Below are positions 23,179-33,700 of a DNA stretch of 64,000 bases, in pieces. Each line of letters begins with the position of its first letter. The first letter of the stretch is position 1. The notes beneath the pieces are model-generated. The model had not been told where the DNA came from. It worked only from the letters and a program-made list of their open reading frames with translations, and did no database searches. The DNA is from VBWE01 sp943372645 (GTDB taxonomy: Bacteria; Bacteroidota; Bacteroidia; Palsa-965). The translations under genes and the position numbers were made by a program. The stretch covers positions 6,631-70,630 of the forward strand of contig CALRZN010000027.1 in the NCBI GenBank assembly GCA_943372645.1, given 5' to 3'.

Positions 23179-24912
23179 ATGAACCGTTTCCTGCTCCTGT
23201 TTATCATTTTCAGCACCGGCACACTGCGCGCGCAAACCAACATCGGAAGCACCAGTGCGCTGGCCGAACAGGTGATGATGGGCAACTACAACCCGCTTAC
23301 GTTTATGCCTTCGGTGGTGCGCAATCATCCCGACAGCATTTCACAGGGCATACTGGCGCAGGTTTCGGCCGATTCGCTGAAAAGTTACATCATCACTCTG
23401 GCTTCGTTTTATAATCGCAATTCGGGTTCCGATACGGCCTCGCAGGTGATGGGCATCGGGGCTGCGCGGCGCTGGGTGTACCAGAAGTTTCAGCAGTTCA
23501 GCGCAGCCAATGAAAACCGGCTTATTCCGTCGTACCTGCAGTTTGATGAACCGATATGCAACATGACACAGCACCGCGATGTGTTTGCCGTATTGCCGGC
23601 GATCAACGTAGCAGACAAACGCATCATCATTATGGAAGCGCATATCGACAGCCGCTGCGAAAGCCTGTGCGACAGTTTGTGCAAAGCCATGGGTGTAGAA
23701 GACAATGCCAGCGGCACCGCCCTGGTGCTCGAACTGGCGCGGGTGATGAGCCGGTATGCGTATAACAACCCGCTGGTGTTTCTTGTTACCACCGGCGAAG
23801 AACAGGGCCTGGTGGGTGCAGAAGCATTTGCCGACTACGTGCAGGCAAAAAATATTTCGGTGAAAGCCGTGCAGAACAACGATGTTACAGGCGGCATCGT
23901 TTGCGGACAAACCTCGTCGGCGCCTTCGTGTCCGGGTGCCGGGAACATTGACAGTACCGGCGTGCGGTTGTTTTCGTCGGGCGGATTTAATTCGAAACAC
24001 AAAGGCTATTCGCGTTTCATCAAATTGGAATACAAAGAAATGCTGCGCCCGTTTGTGAGTGTACCGATGGATATCCGCATCATGTCGCCGGAAGACCGCA
24101 CCGGGCGTTCGGGCGATCATGTGCCGTTCCGCCAGCACGGGTACACGGCCATGCGCCTCACTTCTGCAAATGAACACGGCGACGCAAATGTTGCCAACGT
24201 AAACTACACCGACCGGCAGCACACCACCCGCGACACGCTGGGCGCTGATACCAACAACGACAATGTGATTGACAGCTTTTTTGTGGATTTTAATTACCTC
24301 GCGCGCAACACGGTGATCAACGGAAACGCCGCAGGCATGGCCGCCATAGGCCCGAAAACGCCCGACTTCCAGCTCAGCGCCTGGGTGGGCAACCTCATTA
24401 TTGATGTTACGCAGGAAACACAATACCTGCACTACCGCGTGGGCGTGCGCACCACCACCAACGACTGGGATTCGGTGTACACCATGCTGGGCACTACCAT
24501 TGATACGTTTCCCGTACCGCCCGCCAGTGTGTATTATGTAAGCATTGCATCAGTTGACACAAACGGCATCGAAAGCCTTTTTTCAAACGAGTACCTCATT
24601 AACCAGGTAGGTATCAGCGAATCGCCCGCAGCAAATGCACCCGGCTACGAGCTGCTGCAGAACCGCCCCAACCCCTTTGATGAAGCCACCTGGATCGGTG
24701 TGTTTGTGGATCAGTTACCCAAACACAAAACCGCCGAAATCCAAATCACCGACCTGCAGGGCAAACGCATCCGCAGCATCCCGATCACACTCAGCAAAGG
24801 ACACAACGAAGTGCTGTACGAACACGGCTATGGGGCTTCGGGGACGTATATGTACTCACTACTCCTGGATGGAGTTCCGGTGATGTCGAAGGCGATGGTT
24901 TTTGCGAACTGA
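23179..24912 (+). CDS. Secreted M28-family zinc peptidase with T9SS type A end
   Basis: Start set at ATG 23179, 577 residues, signal peptide ending LRA-Q. The catalytic domain carries the M28 zinc-ligand pattern: H in IIMEAHIDSR, D in GVEDNASGTA, the E-E pair in TTGEEQGLVGAE, D in NNDVTGG and a late H in GRSGDHVPFRQHG. M28 enzymes are aminopeptidases using two zinc ions. A fibronectin-like segment follows (YLHYRVGVRTTTNDWDS) and the chain ends in a T9SS sorting domain (LLQNRPNPFDEATWIGV, YMYSLLLDG). Expected at the cell surface or outside, working on peptides. Confidence 0.92.
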   Translation: MNRFLLLFIIFSTGTLRAQTNIGSTSALAEQVMMGNYNPLTFMPSVVRNHPDSISQGILAQVSADSLKSYIITLASFYNRNSGSDTASQVMGIGAARRWVYQKFQQFSAANENRLIPSYLQFDEPICNMTQHRDVFAVLPAINVADKRIIIMEAHIDSRCESLCDSLCKAMGVEDNASGTALVLELARVMSRYAYNNPLVFLVTTGEEQGLVGAEAFADYVQAKNISVKAVQNNDVTGGIVCGQTSSAPSCPGAGNIDSTGVRLFSSGGFNSKHKGYSRFIKLEYKEMLRPFVSVPMDIRIMSPEDRTGRSGDHVPFRQHGYTAMRLTSANEHGDANVANVNYTDRQHTTRDTLGADTNNDNVIDSFFVDFNYLARNTVINGNAAGMAAIGPKTPDFQLSAWVGNLIIDVTQETQYLHYRVGVRTTTNDWDSVYTMLGTTIDTFPVPPASVYYVSIASVDTNGIESLFSNEYLINQVGISESPAANAPGYELLQNRPNPFDEATWIGVFVDQLPKHKTAEIQITDLQGKRIRSIPITLSKGHNEVLYEHGYGASGTYMYSLLLDGVPVMSKAMVFAN

Positions 24913-24942
24913 GCAGAAACACATTTAAACGAATAACATCGT

Positions 24943-26262
24943 ATGAACGATTCGGCGCAGCAAAAACAAACAGGCGACAAAAAAAGCAATGCGGATACTG
25001 TGGGGAAGCAAGGCCTCGCGCTGACACCCCCGGCCTCGTTCCGTGACTACAGCTATGCTTCCGATGCAGACCCGCTTTCGGAGGCCGGATCTTCCGTACA
25101 GCCCTTTCACCCCGGTCCGGTGCAGCGGCAAACTTCCGGGGCGAAAAATGCGCCGGCCGTAGTGCAGCGCACGGAAAAGAGTGAGCTGGTGGCAGAAACC
25201 ATGTATTACATTTCTACTGATGCCGAGCCCCTGCGTTACTGCAAATACCTGGGTACAGATGGCGACCCTTCAAACCTGCAGTACTGGTTTGAAAACAACG
25301 AAACCGGCGGCCGTTTTTATTACAAGCACGGCGATGCCCTGCGTATTCAAACCGGGGCGGAGTTAGCCGGAAACGGTGGAGGGGTTGATGCGGTTCACAT
25401 CGGCCAGCTGATTATGTCCATTTCGAATACCACGAAAGAGTTGCGCAGCCTGCTGGCCGAAACAGGAATTGATACGGCGCCGAAAGGCGTAACCAAAGTT
25501 ACGCTGGCTGACCGCCTGCTTTCGTATTGCCTGGAGTGGGATTCGGCCTGGCACGACTTAAGCACCAAACAGGAACAGTTTACCGACCGGCTTTCGCCCG
25601 AAAGCTGGTCGTCGTGTTTCAGTACCGCCAGGAAGTTGTATGACCTGCTTGGCGACCAGTTGTCCGATGACCATACCGGCGACAAAAAAGCAACGGCCCC
25701 GGCAGAAGAAAATGGGGAAAAGGCCGCGTCGAATTATGAAGCCCTTGCCAAAGTGGTTACCGCGTTTCTGAAAGACATTGAGTCCCATGCCGGAAAGTCA
25801 GAACGCATTTATAACTGTGCCTTTGGCATACACGGTTTTTCGGTCATTCTCCGGTCCAACCGCATTGAAATGCTGCAAAGTTTTGCGCACGGGGTGGGCA
25901 AGGGCCTGCCCAATTCGACACTGGCCGAAAGTGCGCAATCGGCTAACGCGTACCCCATCGGCACATTCCTCGGGCTGTTTGCAGATATGGGCATGGAGAA
26001 GAATCCTGACAAACGGCATGCGGCGCAGAACACGCTATTCAGTTCGTGGCTTGAAGATGGTAACGAAGTATTCCCGTTTCTCAAGTTTAACTGGGATGGG
26101 ATCAGGCTTAAAAATTCAACGGCGCTGGTGATGACCCTTTCCAACCGGATCAACACGAACCTGCAGCAGCTGAAAGGAGCGATTCCTGAAGTGGATGGCA
26201 AAATAAAAGGGCGCGGAAAGGCTCCACAGGATGCGAAAGCCATTCTCGGGAAAATAAAGTAG
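24943..26262 (+). CDS. Uncharacterised protein with N-terminal PVQRQ/VVQR motifs
   Basis: 439 residues, 30 bases behind the peptidase gene. No signal peptide, no membrane segment. The first ~80 residues are disordered and polar, with PGPVQRQTSG and PAVVQRTEKS; P-x-VQR motifs of this kind are typical of the N-terminal part of proteins found with extracellular contractile injection systems (DUF4157-type cargo), but no such system is in the window. The rest is alpha/beta to helical (LQYWFENNETGGRFYYKHG, GFSVILRSNRIEM, SSWLEDGNEVFPFLKFNWDG) with no catalytic motif I can name. Function unknown; the cargo idea is inference. Confidence 0.7.
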   Translation: MNDSAQQKQTGDKKSNADTVGKQGLALTPPASFRDYSYASDADPLSEAGSSVQPFHPGPVQRQTSGAKNAPAVVQRTEKSELVAETMYYISTDAEPLRYCKYLGTDGDPSNLQYWFENNETGGRFYYKHGDALRIQTGAELAGNGGGVDAVHIGQLIMSISNTTKELRSLLAETGIDTAPKGVTKVTLADRLLSYCLEWDSAWHDLSTKQEQFTDRLSPESWSSCFSTARKLYDLLGDQLSDDHTGDKKATAPAEENGEKAASNYEALAKVVTAFLKDIESHAGKSERIYNCAFGIHGFSVILRSNRIEMLQSFAHGVGKGLPNSTLAESAQSANAYPIGTFLGLFADMGMEKNPDKRHAAQNTLFSSWLEDGNEVFPFLKFNWDGIRLKNSTALVMTLSNRINTNLQQLKGAIPEVDGKIKGRGKAPQDAKAILGKIK

Positions 26263-26391
26263 AGCCGGGAACTATAAAAATTTTATTAATGAAGGGAAAT
26301 TGAACGGGTGGATTATATCTTCCGTTACCGTGCACACAGTACGCTGATGGATATGATGCCGAAGGCGATGGTTTTACGAACTGAGCGGATT

Positions 26392-26460
26392 GTTGATTTT
26401 TTGATTTGCGGTTTTTGATTTACGTGATCATATAAATCAAAAATCGCCAATCAAAAATCA
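26392..26460. repeat. Word-type inverted repeat (TTTTTGATT family)
   Basis: gttgattttttgatttgcgg plus tttttgattta faces tataaatcaaaaatcgccaa plus tcaaaaatca across an 8-base spacer. The right end contains the stop codon of the leftward gene at 26458. Confidence 0.75.
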
Positions 26461-27669
26461 CTTCACCAAACACCACTTGCCGGTAAGCCTCGTCCCATCC
26501 GGCTGCACCAGTTCATACATATACATCCCTTCGTCCCAAACCACAACCGGCCATAGGTTGTTCTGGTAATCCGTTGTTTCAAACAGTAACTGTCCCAGCA
26601 GGTTGTAAATGGTTAAGCGTGTGCCCGGCTGCATGCCGGTAATAAAAAACGGTTGTTCGCCTATGAGTGTAGGGATATTAAACACCGGTGCAGGTGGAGG
26701 CGGCACTTCGTTTACGATTATGGTTGCAGTGTCGCCCAAATCTGATAAACAGGGGACGTTGCAGGTGGTGCAATTTACAGTTAAGGTGTAGGTAGTTGTT
26801 ACTGTTGGGCTGGCTGTTGGTGTTAAACTGTACGGATTATCTAACCCCGTATGCGGCAACCATTCAAACTGCATGCCCGGCCAGGTTTCGGTTATGCTGC
26901 CGTTTAGTGTGGCGGCTTCGCTGGTAGTTATGGCGGTGTCGCGGCCGGCTTCGAGTTTGGGGAGTTTTACTACGGAGACATCGTCCATGTAAAAGTAGGC
27001 TGCCGGAGAACTACAATTCCCTATTGGTGTGCTGTGCTGCGAAACATATCCGGCATTCCAAAAATTGCCGATAGTTATAAACTTTTCTCCGCCTTGTGGT
27101 TGGTAAATCCATTTGAGTTGTGCCCAGTTTACGGTATCTGTTAAAATATTATCCGAGTCATTTATTAATTGTGGAACTACAGGAAGTGTGAAATAGTTGT
27201 TGCTGAAGTATTGGCAAGTGTCTTCTGAGAAATATATACCTATCGCTGAACTACCAAAACATGCCCACAATCCAGAAACAGATAAATTTACTGAAACACA
27301 GTAATCAAACTGATCGCTTAGATTAGAATCTAATTCTACTTCTGCATATTCTCTATTATTGTTTTGTACAAGAGAAGTAAATAGTGCAAATCCAGCATAA
27401 GCTAAACCAGTTCGCGCATTTTGATAACCTGCTGCATTAGTAGGTGCTTGTAAATTTTGATTTGATGAGCATGGATGAAATAAATCTGTGCTTGTCGCAG
27501 ACGGTGTTTGCGGATAGTTTGGCTGAAACCAAGGATATGCGCCATTTAATAATGAGTAAATTGAAGGGCAAGAATCCATAATCTCAAAACTAGGATTAGG
27601 CACAAGATTTACCTGCCCGAAAACAACGAACGAAAGACAAACAAAAAAAGAAGTAATAATCGTTTTCAT
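26458..27669 (-). CDS. T9SS-secreted protein with carbohydrate-binding-like domain
   Basis: 403 residues. Signal peptide ending VFG-Q. Residues about 20-235 begin VNLVPNPSFEIMDSCP and run to YFYMDDVSVVKLPK, the jelly-roll layout of carbohydrate-binding-like modules common in Bacteroidota secreted proteins. A PKD/Ig-like part follows (ATLNGSITETWPGMQFEWLP, TTYTLTVNCTTC), then a T9SS type A end (FFITGMQPGTRLTIYNLLGQ, ending KWCLVK). No enzyme motif. Downstream of the 2021-residue gene by 58 bases and on the same strand, possibly co-expressed. The middle of the gene is AT-richer than the genes to the left. Confidence 0.85.
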   Translation of the reverse strand: MKTIITSFFVCLSFVVFGQVNLVPNPSFEIMDSCPSIYSLLNGAYPWFQPNYPQTPSATSTDLFHPCSSNQNLQAPTNAAGYQNARTGLAYAGFALFTSLVQNNNREYAEVELDSNLSDQFDYCVSVNLSVSGLWACFGSSAIGIYFSEDTCQYFSNNYFTLPVVPQLINDSDNILTDTVNWAQLKWIYQPQGGEKFITIGNFWNAGYVSQHSTPIGNCSSPAAYFYMDDVSVVKLPKLEAGRDTAITTSEAATLNGSITETWPGMQFEWLPHTGLDNPYSLTPTASPTVTTTYTLTVNCTTCNVPCLSDLGDTATIIVNEVPPPPAPVFNIPTLIGEQPFFITGMQPGTRLTIYNLLGQLLFETTDYQNNLWPVVVWDEGMYMYELVQPDGTRLTGKWCLVK

Positions 27670-27727
27670 TAAAAATACTCCCTGAACCTTACCTTAAAGA
27701 TAGCAAGGTTCAGGGAGAAATTCAATT

Positions 27728-30700
27728 TTAATGCAATACGGTCAATTTACCGGCATCAACCAACTTACCGTTTACATAAACGCGGTAGAGGTAAATACCA
27801 TTGGTTAATGTACTTGCCGGAATTGCTGTTTTTACTGTCAAAGACTTGGTCAGCAATACGTGTCCGGGCAAATCCATAATTTCAATAATGCCGTTTTCGG
27901 ACTCTTTTAATTCCCGTTCATATACGGCATCGCCACTGGCCGGGTTCGGATACATTTTCCCTTTCGTAGCATTTCCAACATTTAACCACACCGGGCGGTG
28001 TACACCATCCGGACCAAAGTCATCCACATCCAGATCAAGCATTACGCGTGCATCATACACTGCGGTACCGCAGTTATTCACATTTTCGGTTGCAACCATA
28101 TACAGCAAAGCAGAATCAGCAGGGGTAAAGTATGGGATACCCTGCGCCCACGTTTTCAGATAAATGGTATTCACTGTTTTCTGGCTGGCTTCAATGCAAT
28201 TAGCTGGCACAATGCCATCGTTCACGATGCGTGCCTGCAAGGTATCACCTTCCGAAGCTAAACGGTGTACTTCATCCGTTCGTTCTACTGATTCACCCAA
28301 CTGTTCCAAATAATAATCCATCAATATTAAATCATAAGGGGTGTTCAAACTCATCAGTGATGGATTGTCTTTCAGTTGTTTCATCGCCGTCTGGTCAGCC
28401 ATTATCAGTTGGTCGGCGGTGAGGCTGTCAAACGGATATGCCCGCAATGCAATCAGGGCTAATTCCTGCTGCTGCATCTGTTGCGGCGAAGGATTTTGGT
28501 AATAACAGGCTTGTGGTGCGCTTGGGAATGCAGAAATCAAGTTCATTGCCGTAAGAGGCGGATCCATGTGAATAGAAGGTGGATTTGTAGTTGGCGAATT
28601 GCTTGTACTTGTTCTGCAATACCAATCAAAAGGCAAGTCAGAAACATTCCGATAAAATGTTCTTTGCCCATTGTTGGTATAGTTGTACGTAAACAAATTA
28701 TCATGCGTAACTCCATCAGGATTCTGTACCGAAATCCCGGCCCCCTGGTCGCCGATAAAACTGTTGTTCATCCGAATGCCCGCCATGTTCTGCACCAGCA
28801 GGTTGCAATTTACCGACGAAGGATAATTGCTTGTTCCGTAAAAATGGATGCCGGAACCTACGCGGCTTAAATTGTTATTGCTCACGTTGCTGTTAAAGCT
28901 GCCGTACTCTACAGAAATACCGTACAGCCGTTCGCGCAGCAAACTGTCGTTGCTCGGCGGCGCTCCTAATTTCAGTACCCCGTTCGCGTCAATCAGCGTT
29001 CCTTCGCTGTTTTGTACCTGTATCCCGATGGAGGTAATGGATGGCACCTGTGCCTGGAACTCCACCTGGTTGCCCTGCGTAACTAATGAGTAAGGCGCTT
29101 TGGTGAGCCAGATGCCTTTATCAACATGTTTGATGATGTTACCCGTGATAAACGCCAGCGAAATATTCTGCCCGATTACTGCGTTCTGTACACGGATGCC
29201 GTATTTACCCGGAGTGCCCGTGTACTGCGTATTAAACTGGTTGCTTTGAATGGTAAACGAAACATTCGGGTTCTGCTTGGTGAAAATACCATTCTGCCGG
29301 AAATCGTTAAACTTATTGTTGTTTAAAAACGCACTCATCGCGCTGTTCATTTCGTAAAAAATACCGTTCCGGCTGGTGGCAAATGAGTTATCTGTTATCC
29401 AGTGAAACACACCCCTGCAACGACGCACCCATATACTGTACGACAAAATATTCGGGTTATTGCTTTCGATGTTCTGAAACTCATTGTTACGGATTATGGT
29501 AATGGCATCTGCTTCGATAAGTATGCCGTTTGTACAATCTTTAAAGCGGTTGGCATCGGTTGCCACATTTACACCGCCTATGGTTGCACTACCGCCTACG
29601 GCCCAAACAGCAACACCCACCTGCGGCGCAAAACAAATTGCAGGGTCGTTACAGGTATTAAAGGCGCAACAGCCGGGTTGGATGTAAATGGTTGGCTGTG
29701 TAATGGCTAAGAACCGGTTACGCACCATGCCGAATTTGCTGGTGAGGGCTTTTATACCTACTTCTACATCACGTATGGTGTTTTCATTGGTCAACGTTCC
29801 CGGTACACCAATCACAATGGAATCAACTAACGTGAGTTCTATTCCGTACCGTGAGCGCACCCCGGCGTAGGGCGGATAACCCAGTACAGCACCTACAATA
29901 TTGCTCGAAACAATCGTTCCCGGGTGAATACCCGAAGCAGGTTCCACTTTTAATCCGATGTAATTGCGGAAGAAATCCGTTCCGCTGATGGTGTATTTTG
30001 CCCCTCCCAATGAAGTAACAGCAGCCTTGGCGTCATATACCTCGCAACCGCTCATCACCAGTTCCCCGCCCGGTTCTATGATGATACTTTCCCACATAAA
30101 ATTATCGCAGCGCTTAAACTGACTGGCAGCGGCAGTTAAGCGGCAGTTCTGGCGTATTACGATTTTTGCATCCGGGCCCATTCGGATGTGATTGGCTCCG
30201 AAAAAACCGGTTATGTTGAAGTTGTTGTCAATGTAGAATGTGCCGTTTATGGCTACAGGTGTGGGCGTGTTGTTGTTAAATGATAAACCGTATTGAGAGC
30301 TTCTGTCCTGATCGGCTGTGTTAATGCCGTTTACAGTAGCACAGCAGGCGTAAACTGTTATTGTTGTTGTATCTACTGCTACACACCCGGTTGTATTGGT
30401 AATTGTATAGGTAATAGGGAAGGTTCCTGTGCCTGATACCCCCGGATCAAACAGCGTTCCTGTAACGCCTGTTCCGTTAAATGTACCGCCCGAAGGAGAG
30501 ACATATCCCGTTAACGAAACCGGTGATGAATAATCACAAATACCCGGTATGGCTCCCCAAATAATAGGTGGCAAATTGCTAGATGTATCTAACGACAGAT
30601 TAATCACATCAACATTGGGGCAACCATTCGCATCAGTTACAGTAAGTGTATAGGTTTGTGTTCCGGTTACGGTTGCCATAGGATTACTTATCGTTGTCGA

Positions 30701-33700
30701 GTTTAATCCGGATGCCGGACTCCAGAGATAAGTATAAGGCGGAGTACCTCCGGACGCACTTGGTGAACCGCCGATCTGCAGAACACCATTTACACAGGTA
30801 GAGTCATTGTTTCCAGCATCTGCAAGCGGGGATGGGTATAGTGTTACTGCAAATGTAGCCGTATCATTGCAGTTTCCATTGCTTGCAATGCACTGGATAG
30901 TACAGTTGCCTGTAACTGAAATATCAGCCGTATTCCCATTCGTTATCACAATATTTGCATTTCCGGTTACCGACCAGTTATAGTTTTGATATCCGGGCGT
31001 TACGGTGTACTGCGCAGGGCCAAACTGATTGGAACACAATACTGCCGGACCAGTAATTATTGGATTTGAAACTGTCGGAAACTGGATGACCTGTGTTACC
31101 GGTGGGTACGAAAAAGTATCTATTGACAATATCATAGTTACGGTATAAGTGCCCGTTGGGGAATATACATGTATCGGGTTATTGCCCGTGCCCGTTGAGT
31201 TATCCCCGAAATCCCAGTCCACCGTATACATTGGTGCCCAACAACCACTGAGGTTAAACTGGATGGAATTGCAACTTGCCAGTGACCATGTAAAATCAAT
31301 TGGTGCGGCAGCAGGAACAATTCCATCCACCATATTGGGTATACTCAAAAGATTATGGATCTGTATAGAGTCAAGATTCAACTGAACTGCATTTGCAATG
31401 TAACCCGGATTTAATAATGTATTCGGGTTTGAAATCATATCCAGAGAAGGTTGGTTCATACGGGTTATGTACAAAGCACTGTCTGGCCCGAGTTGCATAT
31501 CCTTGAATTCAGTGTTTGGTGCTGATGTAGCTAATACAACAGGGGGCGGATTTGTAAGTGTTAAATCGAGTGCGCAAAGCTGATTTATACCATTGGAGTA
31601 ATAGAGTACATTATTGTTCGGACTGAATGAACACCCATATGCACCTGAACCAGTATTTACAAAATGTTCGTTGGATATAATTCCAGTCTGATTATCAAAA
31701 TCAAAATACGAAATACCAAATGCCCCTGCCCGTGCAATTTTCTTATTATCCGGGGATGCTTTTGTTTCCGAATACCAGCAACCATCGGTTGTTGTGAAAA
31801 TGGCTGGCAATTGAGATAATGAGCTTGGATTTGTTACTCCCGCAGGTGAAACGAGATACACAAATATGCGCTGATACCAAAACAGGTTAAAGTTATTGCT
31901 TCCTAAATTACTGCCTGAAGTTATTAACCAATAATCACGGCCATTGCAGTGCGGTACAGCTGTAATTGGCTCGCCCACAGATGCGCATTGCGGAGGTCTG
32001 GGCAAGGTGTCGTTTAAACTGACAGCTGTAATTGTGTTTGGTGTAACTTGTATTGTTGAGTAATAAATCGGATTTGTTCCATCCTCTGTTGCCGGACCAT
32101 GAAACAAATAAAACTGTCCTGGAAAACCAGGTCTCGGTATTGTAACGATCTGCGTTTTGCTGTCGGAGAAAGCTCCAAATAAGTTGGTAATTGCAGGCTG
32201 ATGGTTTCTATCCCAAATCGTATCACCATCTGAATAAAAAATCAGGTTGCCCAAAGAGTCGCTTACACTCACAGCAGCTTCATTGCTAATGATTGTATTG
32301 TTAATTTCCGCAGCATTATCATGCACAGCAATTCCGGTTGAGAAATTGACCCCTGCACGTCTGCCAAAATACCAGACACCCTGTGTACTTTGAATGCCAC
32401 CACAGGGAGAAATTGCAATTGTTGTAGAATCGGCAATGGAGTCGCCATTCGCGTCATATGCGGTAAGAGTTATCGTATATTGCCCCTGAGTGGCATAACT
32501 GATTACAGGGTTAGTTAGAGTTGAGGTAGAGGGGGTCCCTCCCGGAAACTGCCAGAACCAACTCACAGCAGAAAATCCCGGGCCTGTATTGGTTGAAACA
32601 TTAAGCGATGCATTTTCACATTCGATTGCCGGTGAATTTATATCGGCAAGCAGAATTGGCGGTAAACATGAGTTTCCGCCGGCAACACCGGTAAATGCCA
32701 GGTTGGTATTGCTAACCAGTACTGATCTGAAATTTTGCAGATAGGCGTACATCCTTTGCCCCTGACCAAAAGTGAATGTGTTTAAGCAGTTGTCATCTGC
32801 ATAACTCATAAAATCGTTCAGGTTATCCAACGCATCTAATAAGTTATATGATGGTAATGCATCCGTGCACGTATTGGCAGGGCCACAACTTCCAGGAGTC
32901 GCATTGGATGGAGGTGTATCACAAATAAAATCACCTTGCGTCTGGCAGTTCGTCTGGTTATCACCTACGCAACCACCCTCAAATGTATGCCGCAAATTCA
33001 GATAATGCCCTGCTTCATGTGACAGCACGGTTCCTGCATCGTATTGCGTTAAGAGATTAAAGTTATTATTGTTTACGGTGTTGTCTCCAAAAACCCGGAC
33101 GTCCATCACAATACCGTCTAACGGAAAAGCGTTAAGAATTGGAGTGGGGGCATATCCAAGGACAACGTTATTATTGATGTTATCAACGGTCCAGATATTC
33201 AGATAATTTGCAGGTGGGAAAAAAGTGGAGTTGGGATGCGTAATTGCTAATAGCTGCTGGGCTCCGGTTCCCGCATTGTCATAGATATGATTTAAAACAG
33301 TGGGAGTAGTTGCATAACGCATCACCCCCGGTTCGTTCGGATTCGTCCAGCCTGCTGGACCCATCGGAATTTTAGCGAGACAGAACTGGATGTCCGTGTT
33401 TACTGCATATTGCCCGCTCTGCCCCATATAGGTTGTGTCATTCGCAAAATTGGCATTGAGCTTATTGATCTGGGAAAGAATCTGCGCATAGGAAATATTC
33501 CGCCCCGTTCCCACAGCCTCCCCCGTACCATGCATAATATGCACCACAACAGGGATTATTAAGGTGGGATTGGATTGTGGTGTCGGGTTAGGGTTATTGA
33601 TGATATTCGTTAGTGCATTATTCAGTCCACGGGTATAAAAATAAATCGTGGAGTCTTGCGCTAAACGCTGCTGATAGATGAATTCGTAACAATTCGTAAG

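Noticed and set aside
23341..24432. 363-aa open frame opposite the M28 peptidase
   Set aside because: Shadow of a GC-rich coding gene; the sense frame has signal peptide, zinc site and T9SS end.
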